A stretch of DNA of 64,000 bases from JACKAF01 sp041391485 (GCA_041391485.1 JAWKNY010000009.1:47893-111892), one strand, 5' to 3'; positions 1 through 9,298 are shown, numbered from the stretch's first letter. Notes: generated from the sequence alone by a model not told the origin. Made by a program: numbers and translations.

Positions 1-1574
1 CCCTTATCCTCAATAAAGTCTCCAAGATGCGAATCTTCATCCTCACCAATGGGAGTTTCCAGGGAAATGGGCTCCTTGGCGATTTTGAGGACCTTGCGTA
101 CCTTATCGACCGGCATTTCCATCTTCTCAGCAATCTCATCCGGGTTGGGTTCACGTCCCAACTCCTGCACCAGATAACGAGAGGTGCGGATGAGCTTGTT
201 GATGGTTTCGATCATGTGCACCGGGATACGAATCGTGCGGGCCTGATCCGCGATAGCGCGGGTGATCGCTTGCCGAATCCACCAGGTGGCATAGGTGGAG
301 AATTTGTAACCGCGGCGGTATTCGAACTTATCGACGGCCTTCATGAGACCGATATTGCCTTCCTGAATGAGATCCAGGAATTGCAAACCACGGTTGGTGT
401 ACTTCTTGGCGATGGAAACCACGAGGCGCAAGTTCGCTTCTACAAGTTCCGCTTTTGCGATCTCAGACTTGCGTTCGCCCGCCAGAATCGCTTCGTACAT
501 TTCCTTTAATTCACGGGCCCGCAGGTTGGTTTCTTCTTCTACAACGCTCACCTTTTTGGAAGCGTTGCGGATAGCGTGATCTAACTCCAGAAGTCCCGCA
601 TAATCCATTCCGTACTTAAGCTTGTAGGTCTCTTCAGATTTCTTGTTGCGCTTGGCTTCTTTGAGCATCTTGCGCAGCTTGCCGATGGTCGTGACATCGA
701 CGCGAGCCAGGTTGCGCTGAACTTCACGTTCGGCATCTTCAATGCGAGTCACCTGGTTCTTAAACTTGGCGACAATCTTGTTGATGGTCTTTCGGTTGAA
801 ATTAATCTCCTGGAAGACCGTTACGATGCTCTTGCGGTTGTCCGTCAGCTTCTCGCGCGTCTTCTTACGCTCTACCGGGTCCAGACCCGCTTTACGGAGC
901 TTGGCTTCCATTAGAAGCAGGGATTTTTCAAATCCCTTTACCAGCTTCATCCCTTCAAGGATACGCTCGCGGCACTCTTGCTCGTTCACCCCGCCGTCGG
1001 ATGCGGCATTGGCGGTATTACCGTCTTCGTCATCCGAAGAATCGTCCGACGAGTTGTTCGCGTTATTTTCGTTTTCGTTGTCTCCGTCGCTTTCTCCGGC
1101 GCGGACGACATCGCGGGCTCGCAGCTTGCCCTTTTCAATCTTTTCACCAATGGCCAAAAATTCTTTTACGCCCATCGAGGAATTCAGGATCAAATCCAAA
1201 ACTTCCGCTTCGCCCTCTTCGATGCGCTTGGCGATTTCGATTTCGCCTTCACGGGTGAGCAGCGCCACCGAGCCCATCTTCTTAAGGTAGAGGCGTACGG
1301 GATCCAGACCGCGTGTCGCTTCTTCTTCACCAGCGGCCGGCGCTTCCTTTTCCTTCGTTTCCTTCGCCTGCTTCTTCAGCAGCTTCCACTTTTTCTCGCT
1401 CTCGACGATTTCAATGTTGTTCTCTTCAATGAGCGACATCACGGAGTCGAGGTCGTCAGACTCCACGATTTCTTCAGGGATCGCTTCATTGATTTCCTGA
1501 TAGGTGAGAAAACCCTTCTTTTTTCCCGCCTGGATGAGTTTTAGCAATTCCTTACGTTTGGAAAGTTTCGCCAC
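1..1574 (-). CDS. rpoD: RNA polymerase primary sigma factor RpoD (sigma-70), 3' end outside window
   Basis: Housekeeping sigma factor that directs RNA polymerase to most promoters. The reverse strand encodes about 524 residues, starting with a region 1.1-like segment (KLSKRKELLKLIQAGKKKGF). Region 1.2 follows (DPVRLYLKKMG), then an acidic Asn/Asp/Ser-rich non-conserved insert near 1000-1100. Region 2 carries the core-binding and -10 recognition helices (NLRLVVSIAKKYTNRGLQF, KFSTYATWWIRQAITRAIAD), then region 3 begins. Region 4 (-35 recognition) lies beyond base 1. I chose GTG at 1574 because AAGGAG sits about 9 bases upstream; an in-frame TTG further up would touch the ribosome site. It is the last gene of the rpsU-yqeY-mpg-dnaG-rpoD unit. 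Confidence 0.96.
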   Translation of the reverse strand, partial: MAKLSKRKELLKLIQAGKKKGFLTYQEINEAIPEEIVESDDLDSVMSLIEENNIEIVESEKKWKLLKKQAKETKEKEAPAAGEEEATRGLDPVRLYLKKMGSVALLTREGEIEIAKRIEEGEAEVLDLILNSSMGVKEFLAIGEKIEKGKLRARDVVRAGESDGDNENENNANNSSDDSSDDEDGNTANAASDGGVNEQECRERILEGMKLVKGFEKSLLLMEAKLRKAGLDPVERKKTREKLTDNRKSIVTVFQEINFNRKTINKIVAKFKNQVTRIEDAEREVQRNLARVDVTTIGKLRKMLKEAKRNKKSEETYKLKYGMDYAGLLELDHAIRNASKKVSVVEEETNLRARELKEMYEAILAGERKSEIAKAELVEANLRLVVSIAKKYTNRGLQFLDLIQEGNIGLMKAVDKFEYRRGYKFSTYATWWIRQAITRAIADQARTIRIPVHMIETINKLIRTSRYLVQELGREPNPDEIAEKMEMPVDKVRKVLKIAKEPISLETPIGEDEDSHLGDFIEDK

Positions 1575-1702
1575 CTTCAACAACTCCTTGGGGTTTTTTT
1601 AGAGCGTCCCATGCTGGCAAGCAGACACACAAACGCGGAACAGTAGCATGAGAAATGACATGATGCAATAGTGCAAAATCATACCTGAGCCCTCTGTCTT
1701 TT

Positions 1703-3490
1703 TCATGGCCCCCCGCGCAAATTCTTTAACTTTTCCAGCAGTTGCAACTGCGCCTGGTCATTCTCCCCCAACCTTTGGCTGAGTCGCACCTGCTTTGAAA
1801 GGGCTCGAATCTGGAACTCCCTCTTGCGGTCCTGAACGCGCCGCAACAGCGTCCCAAAAACGGCCAGGGAATCCTTGGTTTCCAGAAGTAGGGCCTTGGC
1901 CACTTCTTCCTGGAACTCAGTACTACTATCGCGAGTCTGGATGGCGAGCAACTTGGATTCTAGGGCTTTGGGATCTGCAGACTGGTGCAATTCGGTCAGG
2001 TAAGCCCGGATCGTTTCCCCGCGGATCCCCTCCAGCCATTCGGCTGCCTCACTTTTTATAAAAAGCTCCGGGGCGGCGACGGCCGCGCAAAAAAACTGCA
2101 GGTCGAGCACGTCGAGCACCTGCTTGGGTTTGGGCGGGGGCCTGTGCTGCGGCGGTGCCTGCCGATTCGGACTAGGGGCAGCGGCGCGGTGAGCGGGTCC
2201 GCCTTGCGAGAGCTCTTTCAACATCTCCACGGAGACATTAAGCACCAGGGCAAGCGAGTCCCAGATAAGGGCGCGATCGGGGAGTCGGCGGCTGGCGATG
2301 AGCACCGGAGTGAGCCGCTCCAACCACACCGCGCGCTGTTCCTCACTGAGCGCCCCTTGGGTCGCGATCTCGCGCAACAGTTTGGTAACCTGGCGTGGGG
2401 CCGCCTCGCACCTTTTATAGAATTCCTCGGCGCTGTGTTTCTGCACGAACTCGTCCGGGTCGAGCCTGTCCGGCAATTCCAAATCCTTGGCGAACATTCC
2501 CGCCCGCATAAAAATATCTACCGATCGGTGCCAGGCGTCTTTTCCTGCGGCATCGGGATCAAAGACGGTGACGACTTTCTTGGTGTGCGCTCTGAGCGTT
2601 CGGCAATGCTCTTCCGTGAGGGCGGTGCCCATGGTGGCAATCGCATTGGTCACACCTTTCTCAAAGAGCCCGACCACATCCATGTAGCCTTCTACCAGGA
2701 TGGCTTCGCCTTGAAGTCGGATCTCTTTGGTTTTCGTACAAACCGTAGAGCTGCAAGCGCTTATTAAAAAGTGGGGATTCGGGGGAGTTGAGGTACTTCG
2801 GCTGATCCTTTTCCGCCGTCAGAATACGCGCCCCAAAGCCGATGATCTGTCCTTTGGGATCCCGGATGGGAAACATTAAGCGTTCCCTGAAACGATCGTA
2901 ATAGCCCTTGCCCGAGGACTTTGGAATGACAAGCCCGGCCTGCTCCAGCTCCTGCATTTTGAAGCCGCGCTTCTGCATGAGCCTCTGAAAGGGTATGCCA
3001 GCCCGCTGGGGCCACACCCAATTTAAACTTATTAATCGAGTGGTCGGTGAGCCCGCGCCTTTAGGTACGCTAGCGCATTCTGGCCCGTATCCACTTCGGT
3101 CAGCAAGTAGTGAAAATACTTTGCCGCCCATTCCAAAGCCTTCTGTGCGCGCGAGGGTTCGGCGGGCGCCTTTTGATTGTTCGCATGACGGCGTGGGGTT
3201 TCCTCTTCGATTCGAACCCCGGTTTTATCGGCGAGCTTGCGTACGGCATCCGGAAAGGAGATGCCCTCTATCAGTCGTAAGAAAGTAAAAACGTTGCCGC
3301 CCTTGTGACAGCCAAAACAGTGGAAAACTTGCTTAACGGGGTGAACGTGGAACGAGGGGGTCTTCTCTTTGTGGAAAGGGCACAAGCCGGAAAATCCCGT
3401 TCCGCTTTTTTTCAGCGGAAGGTATTCGCCCACCAGATCCACGATATTCATGCGGGCGCGGATTTCCTCAAGCGTATTATCGGAAAACAT
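1703..3490 (-). CDS. dnaG: DNA primase DnaG (frameshifted in three places)
   Basis: Synthesises RNA primers for DNA replication with the DnaB helicase. The N-terminus has the CHC2-type zinc finger (CPFHKEKTPSFHV, then CFGCHKGG). The middle has the RNAP-like core (YYDRFRERLMFPIRDPKGQI, PKYLNSPESPLFNK) and the TOPRIM domain (VFDPDAAGKDA). The C-terminal third is the helicase-binding region. The reading frame is broken by single-base indels near 3053, 2985 and 2738, and conserved DnaG sequence resumes in another frame after each one. DnaG is essential, so sequence error is more likely than loss. It lies just downstream of mpg and 128 bases before rpoD. Confidence 0.93.
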
Positions 3491-3496
3491 GAGACC

Positions 3497-4147
3497 TCAT
3501 CGCGACACCCACGGTGACGCCTTATCGTAAAAACGGAACAAGCTCTCTTTGGCTTTGCTGATGCCGATTCTGGGGGATCTTGCCACTTGTTTGTCCACCA
3601 GACTTTCCCCCAAGTCCACCAGTTTGAAATCCTCTCTGTCAAATCGCTCTCCATCGAAGCCTAAATCGATGGAAAAAGCCTGAGTTAGCTTTCCGGGACC
3701 GTTGGAGATTCCGTAGCGATCTTTGTCACGGAGCTTCCGGTTGAGCCGCATCTGGGCTTCGCCGTGAAGGGGTTCCACAGCGCGCAATAAAACAGCTTCG
3801 CCCACCCCCTGCCCTTGCGTTGAAACATTCATGCAGTAGTGGACTCCGTAGGATAGGTAGACGTAGCAGGTCCCGCCGGTCAGAAACATGCTGCCGTTCC
3901 GTTTGCTCGGTCCGCGAAAGGCGTGGCTTGCCGGATCGTCCTTTCCCAAATAGGCCTCGACCTCGACAATCCTTCCAGCTAGGAGTGTGTTTCCGTTTTC
4001 ACGCAGAAGCACCTTTCCTAGAAGATTGCGAGCGACGAGTTCTGTTTTTTGAAGGAAGAACTCTGCCGGTAGCGGTGGCAACTCCAAAAAAGATCGAATG
4101 GGATCACGAGAGTTTAGATTGGACCATTTGGTTGATTCGTTTGCCAT
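3497..4147 (-). CDS. 3-methyladenine DNA glycosylase (AAG/MPG family)
   Basis: Base-excision repair enzyme of the AAG/MPG fold, which removes alkylated purines from DNA. Family motifs are visible in order: LVARNLLGKVLL, the catalytic region IVEVEAYLGKDDPASHAFRG (EVEAY with the active-site Glu), MFLTGGTCYVYLSYGVHYC, VLLRAVEP and SNGPGKLTQAF. About 216 residues is normal for the bacterial family. The start is uncertain: ATG at 4147 overlaps the end of yqeY by 44 bases. Placement between yqeY and dnaG inserts a repair gene into the classical rpsU-dnaG-rpoD arrangement. Confidence 0.92.
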   Translation of the reverse strand: MANESTKWSNLNSRDPIRSFLELPPLPAEFFLQKTELVARNLLGKVLLRENGNTLLAGRIVEVEAYLGKDDPASHAFRGPSKRNGSMFLTGGTCYVYLSYGVHYCMNVSTQGQGVGEAVLLRAVEPLHGEAQMRLNRKLRDKDRYGISNGPGKLTQAFSIDLGFDGERFDREDFKLVDLGESLVDKQVARSPRIGISKAKESLFRFYDKASPWVSR

Positions 4148-4547
4148 CTGCACGCCCTGCGACCTTGGGCATCACGGCTTGCATGACTTTGCCCATCTCT
4201 TTCACCGAAGTAGCTCCGGTTTCAGAAATTGCGGACACGACGATAGACTCCAACTCCTCATCCGAGAGCTGCGGAGGAAGGTAGCCCTGAAGCATTTCGG
4301 CTTCCTTGCTTTCCTTCGTCGCTAAATCTTCGCGGCCACCCTTTTTGAAGGCTTCCTCGGATTCTCGCCGCTGCTTGATCAGAGTGGCGATCATCTTTAG
4401 GAATTCGTCTTCGCTAATGGGTGCCCGCTTATCGATTTCTCGCTTTTGCAGCTCCGCTTGGACCATTCGGATAACAGAAACCCGCTCCGTGTCCTTGGCT
4501 TTCATCGCCTGGACAAGGTCGCTTTTGATCTTTGTTTTTGGATCCAT
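4104..4547 (-). CDS. yqeY: GatB/YqeY domain protein
   Basis: A 147-residue single-domain YqeY protein, related to the tRNA-binding tail domain of GatB. It begins MDPKTKIKSDLVQAMKAKDT and has the typical EDEFLKMIATLIKQRRES helix and the C-terminal GKVMQAVMPKVAGRADGK motif. The molecular role of stand-alone YqeY is unclear; a link to tRNA-dependent amidation is suggested by homology only. It sits 3 bases after rpsU, a pairing common in many phyla, and overlaps the start of mpg. Confidence 0.93.
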   Translation of the reverse strand: MDPKTKIKSDLVQAMKAKDTERVSVIRMVQAELQKREIDKRAPISEDEFLKMIATLIKQRRESEEAFKKGGREDLATKESKEAEMLQGYLPPQLSDEELESIVVSAISETGATSVKEMGKVMQAVMPKVAGRADGKRINQMVQSKLS

Positions 4548-4550
4548 GAA

Positions 4551-4745
4551 CTATCCGCGGCTACGTTCGCGCTTAAGCAGACGCTTGCGAGCGGCAAGAG
4601 ACTTCTTTTTCCTTCGCACGGAAGGCTTTTCGTAGAACTCTCTGCGACGAACTTCCGACAGTACGCCCGCTTTTTCGACTTGTTTTTTAAACCGTCGAAT
4701 AGCGACCTCGTAGCTATCGTTTTCTCTCACTTTTACGCCAGGCAA
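4551..4745 (-). CDS. rpsU: 30S ribosomal protein S21
   Basis: Small basic ribosomal protein of the 30S platform. The 64-residue product reads PGVKVRENDSYEVAIRRFKK, then an Arg/Lys-rich tail (RRREFYEKPSVRRKKKSLAA), which is diagnostic for S21. I set the start at TTG 4745 because the protein then begins exactly where S21 proteins begin (M-PGVKVRE), with AAGGAG about 10 bases upstream. A GTG nine bases earlier would leave only one base between ribosome site and start. First gene of the operon leading to dnaG and rpoD. Confidence 0.95.
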   Translation of the reverse strand: MPGVKVRENDSYEVAIRRFKKQVEKAGVLSEVRRREFYEKPSVRRKKKSLAARKRLLKRERSRG

Positions 4746-4779
4746 TGAAATCACTCTCCTTAAACCTCAAAGACGCAAC

Positions 4780-4808
4780 ATGCTAGCGCGGTGATTTTGA
4801 TGGGTCAA
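4780..4808 (-). promoter_or_regulatory. Predicted sigma-70 promoter of rpsU-yqeY-mpg-dnaG-rpoD
   Basis: Read on the minus strand, TTGACC (4808-4803) and TAGCAT (4785-4780) are separated by exactly 17 bases. They match the -35 at 5 of 6 and the -10 at 4 of 6 positions. The pair lies in the 93-base gap between the queA stop and the rpsU start, the only sizeable gap ahead of this operon. Confidence 0.55.
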
Positions 4809-4838
4809 CACCGAATTTGCGGGCAAAAAACAACGGTA

Positions 4839-5864
4839 TCAGATCAGCAACATCGCATCGCCGTAGCTGTAAAATCGATACCCGGAGCGGATGGCGTGAT
4901 CGTAGGCCTTGAGGGTTTTCTCGCGCCCCAGAAAGCTCGCGACCAGCACCAGCAGGGAGGACTGTGGTAGGTGAAAATTCGTGATGAGCCCGTCCGTCCA
5001 TTTGAAGAGATGTCCGGGGCGGATGAAAATATCGGTTTCCCCACTCGTTTTTCCACTGAGCCCGTAGGACTCCAACACTCGGGTAGAGGTGGTGCCCACT
5101 GCCACCACTCGGCCTCCGGCCGCGCGTGTTTGGGCGAGTGCTTGTAAGGTCGCCTCAGGGATGCCGTAGCGTTCGGCGTGCAACGAGGTGGCCCCAGGGC
5201 TAAGTGGGGCGAAGGTGCCGTAACCGACGTGCAGAGTGACGTGGGCCGTGCGGATGCCCTTTTCCTGAAGGGCTTCCAATAATTCCGGGGTGAAGTGCAG
5301 GCCCGCGGTAGGGGCCGCGACCGATCCAGGGATTTTGGCGTAGACCGTCTGGTAGCGCTCGCGATCCTTGTCCTCCGCTTTGCGGTGCAGGTACGGGGGG
5401 AGTGGCACGTTTCCAAGGCGGTCCAACCAGCTTGAAAAATCTCCGGGTACTTCAAACTCAAGCGTCAGCTTCTGGGCGTCCTTTTCCTCAATTCTTGCAA
5501 CGCTGCCGTCGTCAAAGATGACCGTGTTTTGCGGCCGTAGTTTCTTGCCGGGCCGACCGACCGCTACCCATCGGTTCGGGGTTTGAGAGAGTTGCTGGAT
5601 GAGTAGTAACTCCACACGCGACTCGCCCACTTTTGCATACAAACGTGCGGGTAAGACTTTGGAGTCGTTGAGAACCAGGCAATCTCCGGCTCGCAGATGA
5701 GAGAGAAGATCACAAAACTGGAGATCGGATAATTTGCCGCTGTCCTTAGCTACAGCTAGCAAGCGCGAAGCATCGCGCTTGTGCGCTGGATAGCGCGCGA
5801 TGAGGGCATCGGGCAGTTCAAAATCAAAGTCACTGGGCTCAATCACAGCGCTTCTATAGCACAT
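4839..5864 (-). CDS. queA: S-adenosylmethionine:tRNA ribosyltransferase-isomerase QueA
   Basis: Transfers and isomerises the ribosyl part of SAM onto preQ1-modified tRNA, giving epoxyqueuosine. The 341-residue product has the family signatures FDFELPDALIARYPAHKRDA, LVLNDSKVLPARL, VAAPTAGLHFTPELLEALQ, HVTLHVGYGTFAPL and the C-terminal TNFHLPQSSLLVLVASFLGR. The start is uncertain between ATG 5864, overlapping the preceding spoIID-like gene by 11 bases, and GTG 5846. No other queuosine genes are in view. Confidence 0.95.
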   Translation of the reverse strand: MCYRSAVIEPSDFDFELPDALIARYPAHKRDASRLLAVAKDSGKLSDLQFCDLLSHLRAGDCLVLNDSKVLPARLYAKVGESRVELLLIQQLSQTPNRWVAVGRPGKKLRPQNTVIFDDGSVARIEEKDAQKLTLEFEVPGDFSSWLDRLGNVPLPPYLHRKAEDKDRERYQTVYAKIPGSVAAPTAGLHFTPELLEALQEKGIRTAHVTLHVGYGTFAPLSPGATSLHAERYGIPEATLQALAQTRAAGGRVVAVGTTSTRVLESYGLSGKTSGETDIFIRPGHLFKWTDGLITNFHLPQSSLLVLVASFLGREKTLKAYDHAIRSGYRFYSYGDAMLLI

Positions 5865-7008
5865 CCAGGTGGGACTGCGGGTAATAGTGGGAAAGAATCG
5901 CTTTGAACGAAAGCCCACTTTGCGCGAGGTAGCGCGCCCCCCATTGGCACATTCCCACCCCGTGGCCCTGTCCCTTGCCCTTGAACTGAATTTTCCCAGG
6001 GGTTTTTGTCCACTCAAAAAGAGTGCTCTTCAGACGACTGTATCCCAGACGGGCGCGGAACTGATTCGAACGCAGGCGCGAGGGTTTCTCGTTGCTCCAC
6101 AATTCGAGATCGGTGATTCTCCCGGAAGGGCCGCGAATAGGTTCGAAGCGGTACCGCGCGGAAGCATCGATCTTAAATATTTGTTTTAGTTCCGTCTCAG
6201 GAACTTCAAAGGTCCATTGGAATGGATAACGGCGGCAGTAAGGGCAAGCGATGTTTCTGTTTTGCCCCGGCTCGCGCGCTTGCCAAACTTGTTCAGGCCG
6301 CGCGGTCGTGCCCCCGCAGCGCGAGTGGAAGTAAGTCTTCATCGGCTCGCCTGAATAGGAAAGATAAAGTCCGCTTGTCGCGCGAACGGCCTCTCGGGTG
6401 CGTGCGGTTTCTGTGAGTAAGCCCCCGTAAACCTGATCCGCCACACTACTCTGTACGTCATAGAGAGTGTGGCTAGGGCGTTTGAGTCGGTGGAGCACAT
6501 AGGAACGCGAGACGACGGCCTGTGCTTTGAGTGCGTCCATCTCCCAGCTTGGGCTCATTTCGCCGCCCAAGGTTCCCGCCAGGTAGTCTTCTAGAGTGAC
6601 TCGGTTGACGACGGTAAAAGCACTGCCGGTTTGGTGCAACCAGAGGGCGCCGTGGTAAAAACGGCTCCCAAATCGGAGGGCGCTGTGTCGGTACAGACCT
6701 TGGATTTGCAGGGCCTTACGCGCAATCTTTCTTCCATTTACTTCAAAGTAGCTTTTCCCTTTTGTTGAACGCGAACGTATGAGCGCAGGCAACTTGAACC
6801 ACTTACCGGCGATGCGAATTTTGGCTTGCGGGTCGTCCGAGCGCAGCCGGGTCTCCCGCACGCCCTTCGCTAGAAGAACGCGGATCGCTATGCTACGATC
6901 AGAAGAGCTAAACCTTTCAATCGAATCAATGCCGCGTGGTATTGCGGCGCATAATACATTCGGCAACAAAAGCAATACGACCAGAACGTGTTTGTAGGCT
7001 TGAAACAT
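5854..7008 (-). CDS. SpoIID/LytB domain protein (predicted peptidoglycan lytic enzyme), exported
   Basis: SpoIID-type proteins are lytic transglycosylases acting on peptidoglycan, typically on strands already stripped of peptides. From ATG 7008 the product has a signal peptide (KHVLVVLLLLPNVLCAAIP). The SpoIID core follows: LEDYLAGTLGGEMSPSW, DALKAQAVVSRSYVL, TYFHSRCGGTT and the C-terminal GQGHGVGMCQWGARYLA. The conserved catalytic Glu is in GGEMSPSW. SpoIID works with an amidase in spore formers; here the divergent neighbour is an amidase although nothing else suggests sporulation. The start codon lies within the same CATG as the neighbour's ATG. Confidence 0.9.
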   Translation of the reverse strand: MFQAYKHVLVVLLLLPNVLCAAIPRGIDSIERFSSSDRSIAIRVLLAKGVRETRLRSDDPQAKIRIAGKWFKLPALIRSRSTKGKSYFEVNGRKIARKALQIQGLYRHSALRFGSRFYHGALWLHQTGSAFTVVNRVTLEDYLAGTLGGEMSPSWEMDALKAQAVVSRSYVLHRLKRPSHTLYDVQSSVADQVYGGLLTETARTREAVRATSGLYLSYSGEPMKTYFHSRCGGTTARPEQVWQAREPGQNRNIACPYCRRYPFQWTFEVPETELKQIFKIDASARYRFEPIRGPSGRITDLELWSNEKPSRLRSNQFRARLGYSRLKSTLFEWTKTPGKIQFKGKGQGHGVGMCQWGARYLAQSGLSFKAILSHYYPQSHLDVL

Positions 7009-7978
7009 GGATTGGTGTCGAGGTCTTGTGGGAAAGCTGTCCTTACATTTTACCACGAACGGCGCGCTCCGGCTTTGGGTCGCGGGAGCCTTGTGGCTCG
7101 CGGCCGCTTCGCAGGCAGGGGTCGAACTTCCCGCTGCCAAGGCGCTTCCCCGCTATTACACGCCGCTGGGTGCCCGCGCTTATTCCATTGATCCCAGCTT
7201 TCCAAAATTAGGCTGGCCCTTTGGGGAGCCTGAGCAAGAAGTCCCCGATACGCTCGTTCCCAACTTCAAAAGAACGTTTCGGGTGCTGATCGATCCGGGG
7301 CATGGCGGACACGACAAAGGCGCTCGCTCCGAGGCGGGGATGCTCGAAAAGGATCTGTGCTTGGACGTGGCCGGTCGAGTGGCCACCGCTCTCAATGGCT
7401 CGGCAAAAATCCGCGGCGTGCCCTTAGAGGTGCGGCTCACTCGCTCATCCGATCGTTTCGTGACGTTGCGGGATCGCGTGCTCACCGCGAATGAATGGAA
7501 AGCGGATCTCTTTATTAGTATTCATGCCAACGCCGCTCCTTCCCCCACCCCCAGCGGTTTCGAAATTTATTTTCTCAGCACCGAAGCTTCGGACAACCAC
7601 ACCCGTTACCTGGTGGAAAAAGAAAACTCAGTGGAGGAAGTAGTTCCGCCAGGAGTCTTATCAATTCTTTCCGATCTTCACCGCACCAATCATATTCAGG
7701 AAAGTGGTCAGTTGGCCCGGCAGTTTTTCCACCGCATGTCGCGCAGTCTGCGTCCCAATGTACGTGGCGTACGACAAGGTCCCTTCACGGTACTGAACGG
7801 AACGGAGATGCCCGCCATCCTTATCGAAATCGGTTATCTTACCAACGAACGTGACGCTGCGGAGCTGGCCCGCCAGGGCTATCTTAACCGCCTCGTCGGT
7901 GCTATAAGCTCAAGCATCTTTCAAACTGTTAGGAGTTGCGGCGACTGGGATAGTCGCCGCCATTCACGCGAAACATAG
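7007..7978 (+). CDS. N-acetylmuramoyl-L-alanine amidase (Amidase_3), exported
   Basis: Zinc amidase that cuts peptide stems from glycan strands. A hydrophobic N-terminal segment (LRLWVAGALWLAAASQAG) suggests export. The catalytic domain shows VLIDPGHGGHDKGA (zinc His), EKDLCLDVAGRV (zinc Glu), ADLFISIHANAAPS (zinc His) and the closing MPAILIEIGYLTNERDA (catalytic Glu), all in family order. No AMIN or LysM domain is seen. ATG 7007 shares a CATG with the divergent spoIID-like gene; GTG 7028 is an alternative that would free a little space. rph follows 13 bases after the stop. Confidence 0.94.
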   Translation: MDWCRGLVGKLSLHFTTNGALRLWVAGALWLAAASQAGVELPAAKALPRYYTPLGARAYSIDPSFPKLGWPFGEPEQEVPDTLVPNFKRTFRVLIDPGHGGHDKGARSEAGMLEKDLCLDVAGRVATALNGSAKIRGVPLEVRLTRSSDRFVTLRDRVLTANEWKADLFISIHANAAPSPTPSGFEIYFLSTEASDNHTRYLVEKENSVEEVVPPGVLSILSDLHRTNHIQESGQLARQFFHRMSRSLRPNVRGVRQGPFTVLNGTEMPAILIEIGYLTNERDAAELARQGYLNRLVGAISSSIFQTVRSCGDWDSRRHSRET

Positions 7979-7991
7979 TAAGGAGAGAAAG

Positions 7992-8705
7992 ATGCGCGTA
8001 GATGGGCGGACTTTTGGATCAGCTGCGTCCGGTAAAAATCACACCTAACTACCAAAAGCACCCTTCTGGTTCCTGTCTCATCGAAATGGGAAACACGCGA
8101 GTTATCTGCAGCGTGATGGTCGAGGAAAGCATTCCACATTGGCTGAAGGGCCGGGCAAGGGCTGGCTTACGGCGGAGTACTCCATGTTGCCGGGGGCCTC
8201 CGGGGCCGCATTGCACGGGAACGATTCAAACTCGGCGGGCGCACGCAGGAAATTCAACGATTGATTGGCCGCGCGTTGCGTACCAGTTTGGATCTTTCGG
8301 AGCTGGGAGAACGCTCCGTACTGGTCGACTGCGATGTATTGGATGCCGACGGTGGCACCCGAACGGCCTCCATCACCGGCGCATGGGTCGCGTTGCACCT
8401 GGCTGCGAAGAACCTCCGTTCGCGCGTGCCGCAGCTGTCGCAAGCGCTCGCCAAAGATCCCGGTGTGGCCGCCATTTCTGTTGGGCAAGTCGGAGAGAAT
8501 GCCTTGGATCTTTGCTATGTCGGAAGATCGCGACGCGGCCGTGGATATGAACGTGGTGATGAACCGCAACTTCGAATTTATCGAACTGCAGGGAACAGCC
8601 GAATCCACGCCCTTTGACCACAATCGCCTAAACGATTTTGTAAAGTTGGCCCACAAGGGAATCAAAGAACTCTTTGAATGCCAAAGCGCAGCGGTGAATG
8701 CGTGA
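7992..8705 (+). pseudogene. rph: Ribonuclease PH, broken by four frameshifts as sequenced
   Basis: RNase PH trims tRNA 3' ends by phosphorolysis. A good ribosome site (AAGGAG) precedes ATG 7992 (MRVDGR). Conserved pieces follow in changing frames: DQLRPVKITPNYQKHPSGSC, GNTRVICSVMVEESIPHWLK, GWLTAEYSMLPGASG, RTQEIQRLIGRALRTSLDL, DCDVLDADGGTRTASITGAW, AAVDMNVVMN and GTAESTPFDHNRLNDF. Frame changes fall near 8013 (extra T), 8160, 8217 and 8512 (extra G). All conserved blocks survive, so this may be an intact gene with sequence errors; as written it cannot make a full protein. rdgB is its usual downstream partner. Confidence 0.88.
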
Positions 8706-9298
8706 GTGAACCCCTTCTCATTGCGACGACGAACAAGGGGAAGCTCGCGGAGTTTAAACTCTACCTCGACGGGGTGGTGGAGTGCGCGGGTGCGAGCGAT
8801 CCTCTAGAAGTGGACGAGGACGGGACTACCTACTGGGAAAACGCTCTGAAAAAAGCCCTACGTTTCTATGAGAAGTTTCAACGCCCGGTCCTTTCAGACG
8901 ACAGCGGGCTAGAGGTGGACGTGCTAAACGGGGTTCCCGGTGTCTATTCCGCTCGGTATGGGGGACTGGACATTAGTTGGGAAGCGCGCTGGGCGCATCT
9001 GTACCAGGAGATTGCGGCGACCGGTGCGGTCGGCCCGCATACGGGCGCCTTCGTTTGTGTGCTTTGTTACTACGACGGGCGCAATCCCCCGGTGTTTTTC
9101 CAAGGAAAGGCGACGGGCCAGGTGGTGGAGCCACCCCGCGGGGACCAAGGCTTTGGCTACGATCCTATTTTTGAATCCAGACTTCTACGCAAAACCTTTG
9201 CAGAAATGAACCCCAAAGAGAAACAGACAGCCAGCCATCGGGGTGAAGCGCTTCGGCAGTTTTCGGTTTGGTGGAAAACTAAGCATCCGACCGCTTGA
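8702..9298 (+). CDS. rdgB: RdgB/HAM1 family XTP/dITP pyrophosphatase
   Basis: House-cleaning enzyme that hydrolyses dITP, XTP and other aberrant purine nucleotides. It begins EPLLIATTNKGKLAEFK, the HAM1 substrate-binding motif, followed by TYWENALKKAL, PVLSDDSGLEVDVLNGVPGV and GFGYDPIFE; TFAEMNPKEKQTASHRGEA closes the fold. I prefer GTG 8702, which overlaps the rph stop as GTGA, a coupling pattern repeated elsewhere here; ATG 8678 is in frame and also possible. The rph-rdgB pair is widespread. Confidence 0.94.
   Translation: MSEPLLIATTNKGKLAEFKLYLDGVVECAGASDPLEVDEDGTTYWENALKKALRFYEKFQRPVLSDDSGLEVDVLNGVPGVYSARYGGLDISWEARWAHLYQEIAATGAVGPHTGAFVCVLCYYDGRNPPVFFQGKATGQVVEPPRGDQGFGYDPIFESRLLRKTFAEMNPKEKQTASHRGEALRQFSVWWKTKHPTA

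Noticed and set aside
1985..2767. Long plus-strand reading frame opposite dnaG
   Set aside because: It mirrors the dnaG frame, has Arg/Gly-rich composition typical of antisense frames and no ribosome site.
1703..3490. Programmed frameshifting in dnaG
   Set aside because: Three separate shifts of mixed direction, without clear slippery sequences and with the same kind of shift in many unrelated genes, do not fit programmed recoding.
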